From an uncultured Clostridia bacterium (lineage in GTDB: Bacteria > Bacillota > Clostridia > Oscillospirales > Ruminococcaceae), in contig CANQWC010000020.1 in assembly GCA_947627455.1 (NCBI GenBank), positions 1 to 40,860 of the forward strand: a stretch of 40,860 nucleotides of DNA. Reading direction: 5' to 3'. The notes under the pieces are model-generated. The model made no database searches, was not told where the DNA came from, and saw nothing but the letters and a program-made list of their open reading frames with translations. Both the position numbers and the translations under genes were made by a program. This document shows, one piece after another, positions 16,654 through 24,446 of this stretch; the stretch's first letter is position 1, and every line of letters begins with the position of its first letter.

Positions 16654-19600
16654 ATGAAGCATATCTATTTTATAGATACAGAGGTCAGCGAAGCCGATAA
16701 CAAGGCTTATGATTTCGGTGCGCTGAACGAAAATGATGACAAGCTGCACACAAGATCCGCTCATGAATTTCACGCCTTTATTGCAAGCGCAGAATATCTT
16801 TGCGGCCATAATATCGTCAACCACGACGCCAAGTATATTGAGCCTCCGAAAGCCGCAAAGCTCATCGACACTCTTTATATTTCGCCCCTGTTGTTTCCGA
16901 ACAAGCCATACCACAGGCTTCTGAAAGACGACAAGCTTCAGACTGATGAGCTTAACAATCCTTTGAATGATGCGGTCAAGGCAAAGGAACTTTTCTATGA
17001 TGAAGTCAACGCCTTTGCGGAGCTTGATGGCGAAATGAAGCGTATCTATTACATGCTCCTGAAGAACAGTCCGTGTTTTTCAGGCTTCTTTGATTATCTG
17101 GGTTTTTCTGCCGATGGTGATCTTGAAGCCGCGATACGTTCAAGATTTTTCGGCGAAATATGTGAAAACGCGCCGCTTTCCGATATTGTCGCCGATTCAC
17201 CGATCGAGCTTGCCTACTGCCTCGCTTTGATCTCGGCGACTGAGGAATATTCTCTGATACCGAGATGGGTTCAGATGACCTATCCGCATGTTGATATGAT
17301 CATGCGGGCGCTTCGCAGCATTCCCTGTCATGAGTGCGAATACTGCAAGTCGAGGCTTAACCCGACAAGTTATCTTAACAGATATTTCGGCTATTCCGAA
17401 TTTCGCAGATATAACGGCGAGCCGCTGCAAGAGAATGCCGTCATGGCGGCGGCAGAGCATAAGTCGCTGCTTGCCGTTTTCCCGACGGGAGGCGGAAAAT
17501 CTCTTACATTTCAGCTTCCTGCGCTCATGGCGGGCGAGACAGAGCGCGCGCTTACCGTCGTTATTTCTCCGCTTCAGTCGCTGATGAAAGATCAGGTGGA
17601 TAATCTCACTAAGCGCGGCATTGCCGAAGCAGTTACGATCAACGGTTTGCTCAGCCCCATCGAAAGGGCCGAAGCCATTGAGCGTGTTGAATCGGGTATC
17701 GCTTCAATACTCTATATTTCCCCCGAATCGCTTCGCTCAGCGACGATAGAGAGGCTGTTTTTGTCCCGCCATATTGACCGATTTGTAATCGATGAAGCTC
17801 ACTGCTTCTCAGCATGGGGTCAGGATTTCCGCGTGGATTATTTGTATATCGGCGATTTTATCCGCGAACTTCAGGAAAAGAAAGGCCGCGGCTGTAAGAT
17901 ATCGGTATCCTGCTTTACTGCGACTGCAAAGCAAAAGGTCATCAGCGATATAAAAGAATATTTCAAGGAAAAGCTGAATATCGAGCTTGAGCTTTTCGCG
18001 ACGAATGCCTCGCGCACTAATCTTCGGTATGAGGTTCTGTATAAAGAAACCGACGAAGAAAAATATGAAACGCTCCGCAGCCTTATCGAGCTGAAAAACT
18101 GCCCGACCATCGTCTATGCTTCAAGAACAAAGAGAACGGGAGAGCTTGCCGAAAAGCTTTGCAGCGACGGTTTCAAGGCAAGGCCGTTCAACGGAAAAAT
18201 GGACAGCAGCGAGAAGCAGGAGAATCAGGACGCCTTTATCAATGACGAGGTGCAGATAATAGTTGCGACATCGGCTTTCGGCATGGGCGTTGACAAATCC
18301 AACGTAAAGTTGGTGGTTCATTATGATATCTCCGACTCTCTTGAAAACTATGTTCAGGAAGCGGGGCGCGCAGGCAGAGACGAGAGATTGCAGGCTGAGT
18401 GCTATGTGCTGTTCAATGACGGCGATCTCGACAAACATTTTATACTTCTCAACCAGACCAAACTCAGCATCAGCGAGATACAGCAGGTCTGGAAGGCTGT
18501 AAAAGACCTCACCCGAACCCGCCCCGAAGTTTGCTGTTCTCCTCTTGAGGTTGCAAGACAGGCAGGCTGGGACGACAGCGTTTCCGACATTGAAACAAGA
18601 GTAAAAACAGCGATACAGGCCCTTGAAAACGCGGGCTATATAAAGCGCGGCAAAAATGTTCCTCATGTTTACGCAAACAGTATCCTTGTAAAAAGCATGA
18701 TTGAAGCGACCGAGAAAATCGACAGCTCTTTCCGCTTTGAGAATGACAATGAGAGAACTGCCGCCAAGCGTATAATAAAATCTTTGATTTCAAGCAAAAG
18801 CGTTTCAAGAGCAGGAAATGCCGACGCAGAATCAAGAGTGGATTATCTTGCCGACAGGCTCGGCATGGAAAAATCTGATGTTATCCATTCCATTCAGCAG
18901 ATGCGTGAGGACGGCCTTCTTGCAGACACCAAAGACCTTACCGCCTATATTCAGAAAACGGACACAGTCAATAAATCAATGCTTGTGTTGTACCGTTTTC
19001 AAGATCTCGAAACTTTTCTCCTCAAATATATTGATGCAGACAGAATATGCATGAACTATAAAGAGCTGAACGAAGCCGCCCTTGCCGAGGGCATCAAGAG
19101 CAGCTCCGTGAATTCCATAAAAACATTATTCTATTATTGGACGATACGGAGCTACATTCAGAAAGAGCAGGATCAGGCCACAAACAAGGTGATCATTGTC
19201 CCCAAGATGAGCATAGAGCGCATCAGGGAAAAGCGCAATAAAAGCTATGCCGTTGCTGAATTCATCATAAACTATCTGTTTCATATCAGCAGTGAAGATG
19301 TCGGCCCCAAGAATGAAGTACTTGTGGGTTTTTCAATACTTGAACTTCTGAATGCCTATCGCGCTCAATCGCTGATAGAGGTAACGGAAAGCGATATTGA
19401 AGAAGCCCTGCTGTTTTTGTCCAAGATAGGTGCGCTGAAGCTTGAAGGCGGCTTTCTTGTGCTCTACAGCGGAATGCGCATCAAGCGGCTGATACTTGAC
19501 AATAAAATCCGCTATAAGCTGGAAGACTACAAGCAGCTAAATGAATATTATCAGCAGAAGATCCAACAGATACATATAGTGGGCGAGTATGCAAACATGA

Positions 19601-21423
19601 TGGTTCGCGATTACAGACAGGCGCTGCAATTCGTCAACGATTATTTCCAAATGGATTATAAAAAGTTTTTGGCTCAGTATTTTTCAGGTGAAAGAGCCGC
19701 CGAGATCGAGCGGAATATCACTCCCGAAAAATATCGGCAGATGTTTGACACTCTCTCGGAAAGGCAGCTTGCCATTATCCGCGATGATTCTTCAAAGCAT
19801 ATAGTCGTCTCGGCAGGCCCGGGGAGCGGAAAAACAAAAGTGCTTGTCCACAAGCTTGCGTCGCTCATGCTGCTTGAAGATGTCAAGCATGAACAGCTTC
19901 TGATGCTTACGTTTTCGCGCGCCGCCGCCATAGAATTCAAACAGCGTCTTCGCGATCTCATTGGCAACGCCGCCAATTTTGTCGAAATAAAAACGTTTCA
20001 TTCCTACTGCTTTGATCTTCTCGGAAAGATAGGTAATTTGCAGGAAACGGAAAATATCGTGAGGGACGCAGGCGAGCTCATCAGAAACGGCGATGTTGAC
20101 TTGGGAAGGATCACAAAATCCGTGCTTGTTATAGATGAAGCTCAGGACATGGATATTCATGAATATCGCCTTGTCGAAGCTCTCATGGAGCGCAACGAGG
20201 ACATGCGTGTGATCGCCGTGGGCGATGATGACCAGAACATCTACCAATTTCGCGGCTCTGATTCCAAATATTTCAAATCGTTTATCACCGATCATGACGC
20301 AAAGCAGTATTCTCTTATCGACAATTACAGAAGCTGTCAGAGCGTGGTGGGTTTTGCAAATCGGTTTGTGAAAACCGTCTCCGAGAGAATGAAGTCGGAA
20401 GACATCATCGCTGTTTCCGAAAGTTTAGGCGAGGTCAAGCTCATAAAGCATGTCGGTTCAAACATGGAAACCGCTTTAGTAGAGGACATGATTTCTGCCG
20501 ATTCAAAAGGCACTTCCTGTATTCTGACCAACACAAATCAGGAGGCCTTGCTGATATTGGGCATTCTGAAGCAGAGAAATATCCCCGCAAAGCTGATACA
20601 GTCCATCGACGGCTTTGATATGTATGATATTGCAGAGCTGCGTTATTTTCTGAAAATTCTGAATAGGGAAAACACCTCTCCCGTCATCAGCGATGAACAG
20701 TGGAACAGCGCGGTCAAGTCGCTTTCAGAGCAGTACAGCGGCAGCGCCTGTCTGCCGATCATCATGAATATTATTCATACTTTTGAGGAAGCCAACGAAA
20801 AGAAATACCGTACAGATTTTGAAATGTTCCTGCACGAATCCGAAATAGAGGACTTTTATAAGGCCGAAAGCGACATTGTAACTATCTCGACGATGCACAA
20901 GTCAAAGGGGCGGGAATTCGACAATGTATATATGCTCCTCAGCAGCGTCGATATCGCGACAGACGAAGAAAAGCGCAAGCTCTATGTCGGCATGACGAGG
21001 GCAAAGAACCTGCTGCATATTCACTATTTCGGCGATCTATTAGATCGGTTTGCCGAGTATGCGACCACCGATGAGGTCGACCTTCACACCTACCCGAAGC
21101 CCTCGGAGATTATCCTTCAGCTTTCCCACAAAGATGTTTATCTTGACTTCTTCAAGGACAAAAAATCCCTGATACTCCAACTGAAAAGCGGTATGCATCT
21201 TACGGTAAAGAGCAACAGGCTTTATGTGCAGTCAAATGGTTTTCTCAAGCCCGTGCTCCAATTTTCTTCCAAGTGCAGCGAAAGCATCAAGCAGCTGATT
21301 TCATCGGGCTACATGCCTTATGACGCAGTGATAAGATTCATATGTGCTTGGAAGGGGAAAGAAGACGCCGATGAGTCAGCGGTTATATTGGCGGACATAT
21401 ATCTCAGCTCGCAATTATCCTGA
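16654..21423 (+). CDS. Exonuclease-like / RecQ helicase / UvrD-type helicase triple fusion (1589 aa)
   Basis: The layout is as follows. (1) Residues 1-~125 resemble a DnaQ/DEDD 3'-5' exonuclease: FIDTE (Asp8, Glu10), GHNIVNHD (Asp58) and NNPLNDA (Asp106), with Asn where the catalytic His of DEDDh enzymes would be. (2) Cys225, 228 and 231 form a C-x2-C-x2-C cluster. (3) A RecQ-type SF2 helicase spans ~255-600: Walker A FPTGGGKS (276-283), IDEAH (379-383), SAWGQDFR, QEAGRAGRD (568-576). (4) A ~430-residue linker contains winged-helix-like pieces. (5) A UvrD/PcrA-type SF1 helicase spans ~1030-1470: AGPGSGKT (1054-1061), DEAQD (1161-1165), VGDDDQNIYQFRGS, STMHKSKGREFDNV, YVGMTRA. It probably unwinds and trims DNA. 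All ATPase motifs look intact. It is a stand-alone gene downstream of tRNA-Leu; visually its codon use is less GC-rich than the neighbours. Repair or anti-phage defence are both possible. Confidence 0.85.
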   Translation: MKHIYFIDTEVSEADNKAYDFGALNENDDKLHTRSAHEFHAFIASAEYLCGHNIVNHDAKYIEPPKAAKLIDTLYISPLLFPNKPYHRLLKDDKLQTDELNNPLNDAVKAKELFYDEVNAFAELDGEMKRIYYMLLKNSPCFSGFFDYLGFSADGDLEAAIRSRFFGEICENAPLSDIVADSPIELAYCLALISATEEYSLIPRWVQMTYPHVDMIMRALRSIPCHECEYCKSRLNPTSYLNRYFGYSEFRRYNGEPLQENAVMAAAEHKSLLAVFPTGGGKSLTFQLPALMAGETERALTVVISPLQSLMKDQVDNLTKRGIAEAVTINGLLSPIERAEAIERVESGIASILYISPESLRSATIERLFLSRHIDRFVIDEAHCFSAWGQDFRVDYLYIGDFIRELQEKKGRGCKISVSCFTATAKQKVISDIKEYFKEKLNIELELFATNASRTNLRYEVLYKETDEEKYETLRSLIELKNCPTIVYASRTKRTGELAEKLCSDGFKARPFNGKMDSSEKQENQDAFINDEVQIIVATSAFGMGVDKSNVKLVVHYDISDSLENYVQEAGRAGRDERLQAECYVLFNDGDLDKHFILLNQTKLSISEIQQVWKAVKDLTRTRPEVCCSPLEVARQAGWDDSVSDIETRVKTAIQALENAGYIKRGKNVPHVYANSILVKSMIEATEKIDSSFRFENDNERTAAKRIIKSLISSKSVSRAGNADAESRVDYLADRLGMEKSDVIHSIQQMREDGLLADTKDLTAYIQKTDTVNKSMLVLYRFQDLETFLLKYIDADRICMNYKELNEAALAEGIKSSSVNSIKTLFYYWTIRSYIQKEQDQATNKVIIVPKMSIERIREKRNKSYAVAEFIINYLFHISSEDVGPKNEVLVGFSILELLNAYRAQSLIEVTESDIEEALLFLSKIGALKLEGGFLVLYSGMRIKRLILDNKIRYKLEDYKQLNEYYQQKIQQIHIVGEYANMMVRDYRQALQFVNDYFQMDYKKFLAQYFSGERAAEIERNITPEKYRQMFDTLSERQLAIIRDDSSKHIVVSAGPGSGKTKVLVHKLASLMLLEDVKHEQLLMLTFSRAAAIEFKQRLRDLIGNAANFVEIKTFHSYCFDLLGKIGNLQETENIVRDAGELIRNGDVDLGRITKSVLVIDEAQDMDIHEYRLVEALMERNEDMRVIAVGDDDQNIYQFRGSDSKYFKSFITDHDAKQYSLIDNYRSCQSVVGFANRFVKTVSERMKSEDIIAVSESLGEVKLIKHVGSNMETALVEDMISADSKGTSCILTNTNQEALLILGILKQRNIPAKLIQSIDGFDMYDIAELRYFLKILNRENTSPVISDEQWNSAVKSLSEQYSGSACLPIIMNIIHTFEEANEKKYRTDFEMFLHESEIEDFYKAESDIVTISTMHKSKGREFDNVYMLLSSVDIATDEEKRKLYVGMTRAKNLLHIHYFGDLLDRFAEYATTDEVDLHTYPKPSEIILQLSHKDVYLDFFKDKKSLILQLKSGMHLTVKSNRLYVQSNGFLKPVLQFSSKCSESIKQLISSGYMPYDAVIRFICAWKGKEDADESAVILADIYLSSQLS

Positions 21424-21436
21424 GATGATAGTTTCT

Positions 21437-21976
21437 TTAAATCCCCCCACACATCTCCTCAATCTCCTCCCTTCTCCCCGCCAAATCTTCCTTACACTCC
21501 ACCGAGCAAAGCCCCAACCTGCCGCAGCATTCGATCTCCATATGCCCGTAAAAATGCTCAATGCTTTCAAAAATCCTCTGACATTCCCTCATGCTCGGCC
21601 CCGTCCTGAGCGCGATGACATATCCCTTTTTGCCTGAGCGAAGTCTCGCGTGCGGCTCGTGGGTGTTGCACCAAGGCGTGCACCTGTCGATAAACGCCTT
21701 GAACTGCCCGGGAATATCCGCCCAATATGAGGGCGACACCGCGACGATTACGTCAGCGCGGTCGAGGCAATCGATTATTTTGCCGACGTCGTCGCTCTGC
21801 ACGCATTTTGCGGTCTTGTGGCAAACCCTGCACCCTCTGCAAAACTTAATGTCGAAGTCGTCGATGCAGATGCTGCTGACCTCATAGCGCGCCCCAAGGC
21901 ATTTTGAGACGATTTTAACGATTTCCGCGGTAGCCCCATCTCTTACGGGGCTGCAATTTATCACAAGCGCGTTCAT
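21437..21976 (-). CDS. Flavodoxin-like NAD(P)H-dependent FMN reductase / iron-sulfur flavoprotein
   Basis: The 179-aa flavodoxin-fold protein starts MNALVINCSPVRDGAT, where SPVRDGAT is the FMN phosphate loop. A cysteine motif C46-x2-C49-x2-C52-x5-C58 (FCRGCRVCHKTAKC) is like the one that holds the cluster in archaeal and clostridial iron-sulfur flavoproteins. PSYWADIPGQFKAFIDR is typical of the family. The start at 21976 has GGAGG upstream; an ORF extension to 22063 has no support. Electron partner and substrate are unknown. It is separated from the upstream Nif11-like gene by a terminator, so it is likely a single-gene unit. It lies tail-to-tail with the helicase fusion, 13 nt apart. Confidence 0.85.
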   Translation of the reverse strand: MNALVINCSPVRDGATAEIVKIVSKCLGARYEVSSICIDDFDIKFCRGCRVCHKTAKCVQSDDVGKIIDCLDRADVIVAVSPSYWADIPGQFKAFIDRCTPWCNTHEPHARLRSGKKGYVIALRTGPSMRECQRIFESIEHFYGHMEIECCGRLGLCSVECKEDLAGRREEIEEMCGGI

Positions 21977-22043
21977 TTTTACCTCCGAATGTTTAAAATC
22001 CCGATAGCGCATTATATCATTTTTGTATGCAAAATTCAAGCTG

Positions 22044-22097
22044 AAAAAGCCCCTCCGCCGCAAGAAAGCGCTTTAGCTTTCCTAACGTCGGAGGGGC
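22044..22097 (-). terminator. Terminator after the Nif11-like gene
   Basis: GCCCCTCCG (22049-22057) pairs with CGGAGGGGC (22089-22097). An inner AGGAAAGC/GCGCTTTCTT-type pairing sits in the loop, and TTTTT follows on the minus strand. Confidence 0.75.
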
Positions 22098-22111
22098 AAA
22101 TCTGTTTCAAA

Positions 22112-22450
22112 TTACTTTTTGTCTCCCGTGATTTTATTGAGCGATTTCGTAAGCCCGACGGTCATATTGCCGAGCTTTTCCTCGCCCGCCTCTTTAATTC
22201 CGCCGAGGCCGTCGCCGATGACCTGCGTGACGTCAAACCTCGTATCCTTCGCGAAATAATCTCTGAGGCCGCAGCCGCCGACGGCGATATCAAGGTCGCT
22301 GTCGCTGAGCTCTCCGCTCGGCCGGTGAAGCCTTTCAAAAAGTTTTTCCGCCTCTTCACGGGTGAAATCAAGCCCGCTCGTCTTTGCGAGGTCGATAAGC
22401 TCATCGGCCGATTTTGCCTTTTTTGCTCTTGCAATCAATTCAGCATTCAT
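22112..22450 (-). CDS. Nif11-like leader peptide protein with double-glycine motif
   Basis: In this 112-aa protein residues 1-59 look like a Nif11-type RiPP leader: MNAELIARAKKAKSADELID, an acidic helix, then ELSDSDLDIAVGG with a Gly58-Gly59 cleavage-type motif. The following 53 residues (CGLRDYFAK... to KITGDKK) contain a single Cys60 and no Ser/Thr/Cys-rich core, so a lanthipeptide or thiopeptide is unlikely. No modification enzyme or peptidase-ABC transporter is nearby. It follows the barnase gene by 23 nt and has an AAAGGGG ribosome site and its own terminator. It could be a secreted small protein using a GG leader, or an orphan precursor processed from elsewhere. Confidence 0.7.
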   Translation of the reverse strand: MNAELIARAKKAKSADELIDLAKTSGLDFTREEAEKLFERLHRPSGELSDSDLDIAVGGCGLRDYFAKDTRFDVTQVIGDGLGGIKEAGEEKLGNMTVGLTKSLNKITGDKK

Positions 22451-22473
22451 TTTACTGCCCCTTTCTTCTGATG

Positions 22474-22929
22474 TCAGTACAGCTGTTCAAAGTGCCTGTA
22501 GTGGTCGTTTGTATAGTATATTCGTCCGTCGTCGGAATAGATAAGCCGTTCGCTGTTTCTGATTCCGCCGTTGTAATTTACGTCGCATTCAAGATAATTC
22601 CCCTCGGGAAGAATCCCCTCATAGTTGCCGAAATGCGTTCCGCCGAGCGATTTTCCCGGGGCGACCTTATCAAGGTTATACTCGGTGCTCACCCGGCCGA
22701 GCGCCTCGGCCTCTTCTTTTGTGATGTAATTCTGCGGAAGCTTTCCGAAGAGGTGAATATATTCCGTGACATCTTTTTTTGATGTATATATTCCGTCCTC
22801 GGTGATTTCGGTTTCCTGCCTGCTGAGCTGTTCAAAAACAGTCCTCGGCCCGCCGATATAAAGGAAGTAACCGATCGCGACGGCGGCCGCCAGAATCAGC
22901 GGAAGCCAAACCTTCAAAAACTTTTTCAC
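22474..22929 (-). CDS. Barnase-family ribonuclease with N-terminal membrane/signal segment
   Basis: The 151-aa protein has a hydrophobic N terminus (residues ~5-25: VWLPLILAAAVAIGYFLYIG) and a barnase-like guanyl-specific RNase domain (~52-151). The barnase catalytic residues are all present by alignment: Lys63 in GKLPQNYITK (K27), Glu114 in ECDVNY (E73), Arg124 and Arg128 in RNSER (R83, R87) and His143 in NDHYRHF (H102). APGKSLGG is also conserved. The start is GTG with GGGAG upstream. No barstar-type inhibitor gene is visible on either side. It sits 18 nt after the coupling-ATPase wreck and 23 nt before the Nif11-like gene. It is probably a secreted or surface-anchored RNase, either nutritional or a toxin. 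Confidence 0.88.
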   Translation of the reverse strand: MKKFLKVWLPLILAAAVAIGYFLYIGGPRTVFEQLSRQETEITEDGIYTSKKDVTEYIHLFGKLPQNYITKEEAEALGRVSTEYNLDKVAPGKSLGGTHFGNYEGILPEGNYLECDVNYNGGIRNSERLIYSDDGRIYYTNDHYRHFEQLY

Positions 22930-22947
22930 TTTAATCTCCCAACCTTT

Positions 22948-23656
22948 TTATCCGCCGTATCTGAATTTAAGAATAAACGGCTGAATATTCGGCAGCCCGA
23001 TTATCGCCTCGCCAATGCTGAGGGTCGAGATGTCCCGGTTCTCAACAACGTTCGAGTCTCTTATCTGCTCGGTTACGCCCTTGCTCTGGTTCGAGGCCAT
23101 ATAGATCTCCATTTTTCTGTTTGCCCCGTGAAGCTCCTTGATGAAGTCTCTTGAAGCCGCGTCGTTCACCCTAAAAGCCACGCTCGTGAGGAATCCCGAG
23201 AGAATGCTTCTTGCCCTCATCTCGCCGTAGACGTCATAGATCTGTTCGACGTTCTGAATTCCGATCATGAACTTAACGCCCATACCTCTGCCGAAGTTTA
23301 TTCCAATAGTCGGGCCCGTTCGGCCCGCAGGCGTGCGAGTCGTTGCTGATGACAACATCGCCCTCGCGGTAGAATTCGCTGTAAAAATCTCCCTTGGTGT
23401 CAAAAATGACCATTACGTCCTTGTCGGTGAGGGTATACTGAAGCTGTTTCAGAATCTGGAAGAACGCGGTGGTTTTACCCGTTCCTATTCCGCCGATGAG
23501 CATAAGGTGTCTGCTGAGAATGTTTTCGTCCGGCGGCACCTGAATCTGTTTTCCCGAGCGGGTTCTTCCGATGAACGCGCATCTCGGGTCGCCGACCTTA
23601 AGGCCGATCGGCAGATCCTGAAGACTGCTGCCCTCAAAAACCTCGACCTTTTTCAC
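22948..23656 (-). pseudogene. Degraded conjugative coupling protein (VirD4/TraD-like ATPase)
   Basis: Two reading frames together look like the two ends of a type IV secretion coupling ATPase. The upstream part (GTG at 23656) has DPRCAFIGRTRSGKQIQVP, Walker A GGIGTGKTT and Walker B-like VMVIFDTKGDF. It runs to PDYWNK and then hits a stop at about 23273. The downstream part is in another frame and reads GVKFMIGIQNVEQIYDVYG, ending in LPNIQPFILKFRYGG, a typical C terminus. The middle (roughly 200 residues in relatives) is gone at a junction near 23280-23300, with a frameshift. The protein cannot work as an ATPase. It marks a former conjugative or mobilisable element. Confidence 0.75.
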
Positions 23657-23796
23657 GCTTTCACCCCGCTATTCCTTCCATTTATCGATTGCATAGTCGC
23701 CCATGCGCTGAATATCGTTGATAGCAGCAGCGCGCAAACAAGCGCCGCAGGAACGATCGAGAAGGGGACAGGCCCCGAGTTTGACGGGTGAAGCAT
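23653..23796 (-). CDS. Short membrane peptide upstream of the coupling-protein remnant
   Basis: A 47-codon frame starts at ATG 23796 (MLHPSNSGPVPFSIVPAALV) and has one hydrophobic segment (residues ~11-32). Its TGA overlaps the GTG of the ATPase remnant (GTGA overlap). The ribosome site is weak. It may be the remaining N-terminal membrane part of the same degraded gene set, since coupling proteins have an N-terminal membrane anchor, or a small separate conjugation gene. Confidence 0.4.
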   Translation of the reverse strand: MLHPSNSGPVPFSIVPAALVCALLLSTIFSAWATMQSINGRNSGVKA

Positions 23797-23822
23797 AATT
23801 TCGACTTCGTGAGAAATTTTTC

Positions 23823-23851
23823 TTTAACCCGAAAGGAATTTATGATAAAAT
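23823..23851 (+). promoter_or_regulatory. Candidate promoter of the sigma factor gene
   Basis: TTTAAC (23823-23828) and TAAAAT (23846-23851) are spaced by 17 nt, about 37 nt before the ATG. The boxes are only moderately good. Confidence 0.45.
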
Positions 23852-23888
23852 CCCATTATATAAGTGAGGACGCATCGGAGGTGAAAAA

Positions 23889-24446
23889 ATGGAGGACGGA
23901 AGCATCATAGAGCTGTTTGAAGAGCGGAGCGAACTCGCGCTCAAAGAGACCGAGAGCAAATACGGCCGATTGATTCTCGGGCTTTCAAGAAGAATAACGG
24001 GTTCTGAATCCGACGCCGAGGAATGTCTCAACGATTCTCTTCTTGCGCTCTGGAACTCAATTCCGCCCGCCAAGCCCGACAACCTATGCGCCTTTGTCTC
24101 GAAGATAGCGCGAAACTGCGCGCTCGGAAAGCTTGACTACAGCCTTGCGCAAAAGCGTTCAAAGAATTCCTCCGTGCCGATCGATGAGATTGAAGCGCTT
24201 CTCTTTGACGAATCGGCTCAGCGTGCTCTTGAGCGCGTCGATCTTAAGCTTCTGCTTGACGGCTTTTTGAGAGGTCTGAAAAAAGACGAGCGAGTGATGT
24301 TTCTCAAAAGGTATTACTTTTTCGATTCGGTCCCCGAGATTGCCGAAGACATGGGCGTCAAAGAAAGCAGGGTAAACTCTCAGCTTTTCAGAACAAGAGA
24401 AAAACTCAGAAAATATCTTAAGGAGGGTGTTAAAAATGAGCAATAA
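23889..24446 (+). CDS. ECF-like sigma-70 family factor
   Basis: The 185-aa protein has sigma region 2 (residues ~20-85: YGRLILGLSRRITGSESDAEECLNDSLLALWNSIPP) and region 4 (~115-175: LKKDERVMFLKRYYFFDSVPEIAEDMGVKESRVNSQLFRTREKLRKYL). This is the two-domain form of extracytoplasmic-function sigma factors. GGAGGTG lies before the ATG. The stop overlaps the next gene by 11 nt, so the two are translationally coupled. This arrangement normally means sigma factor plus its membrane anti-sigma factor. The regulon is unknown. Confidence 0.88.
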   Translation: MEDGSIIELFEERSELALKETESKYGRLILGLSRRITGSESDAEECLNDSLLALWNSIPPAKPDNLCAFVSKIARNCALGKLDYSLAQKRSKNSSVPIDEIEALLFDESAQRALERVDLKLLLDGFLRGLKKDERVMFLKRYYFFDSVPEIAEDMGVKESRVNSQLFRTREKLRKYLKEGVKNEQ

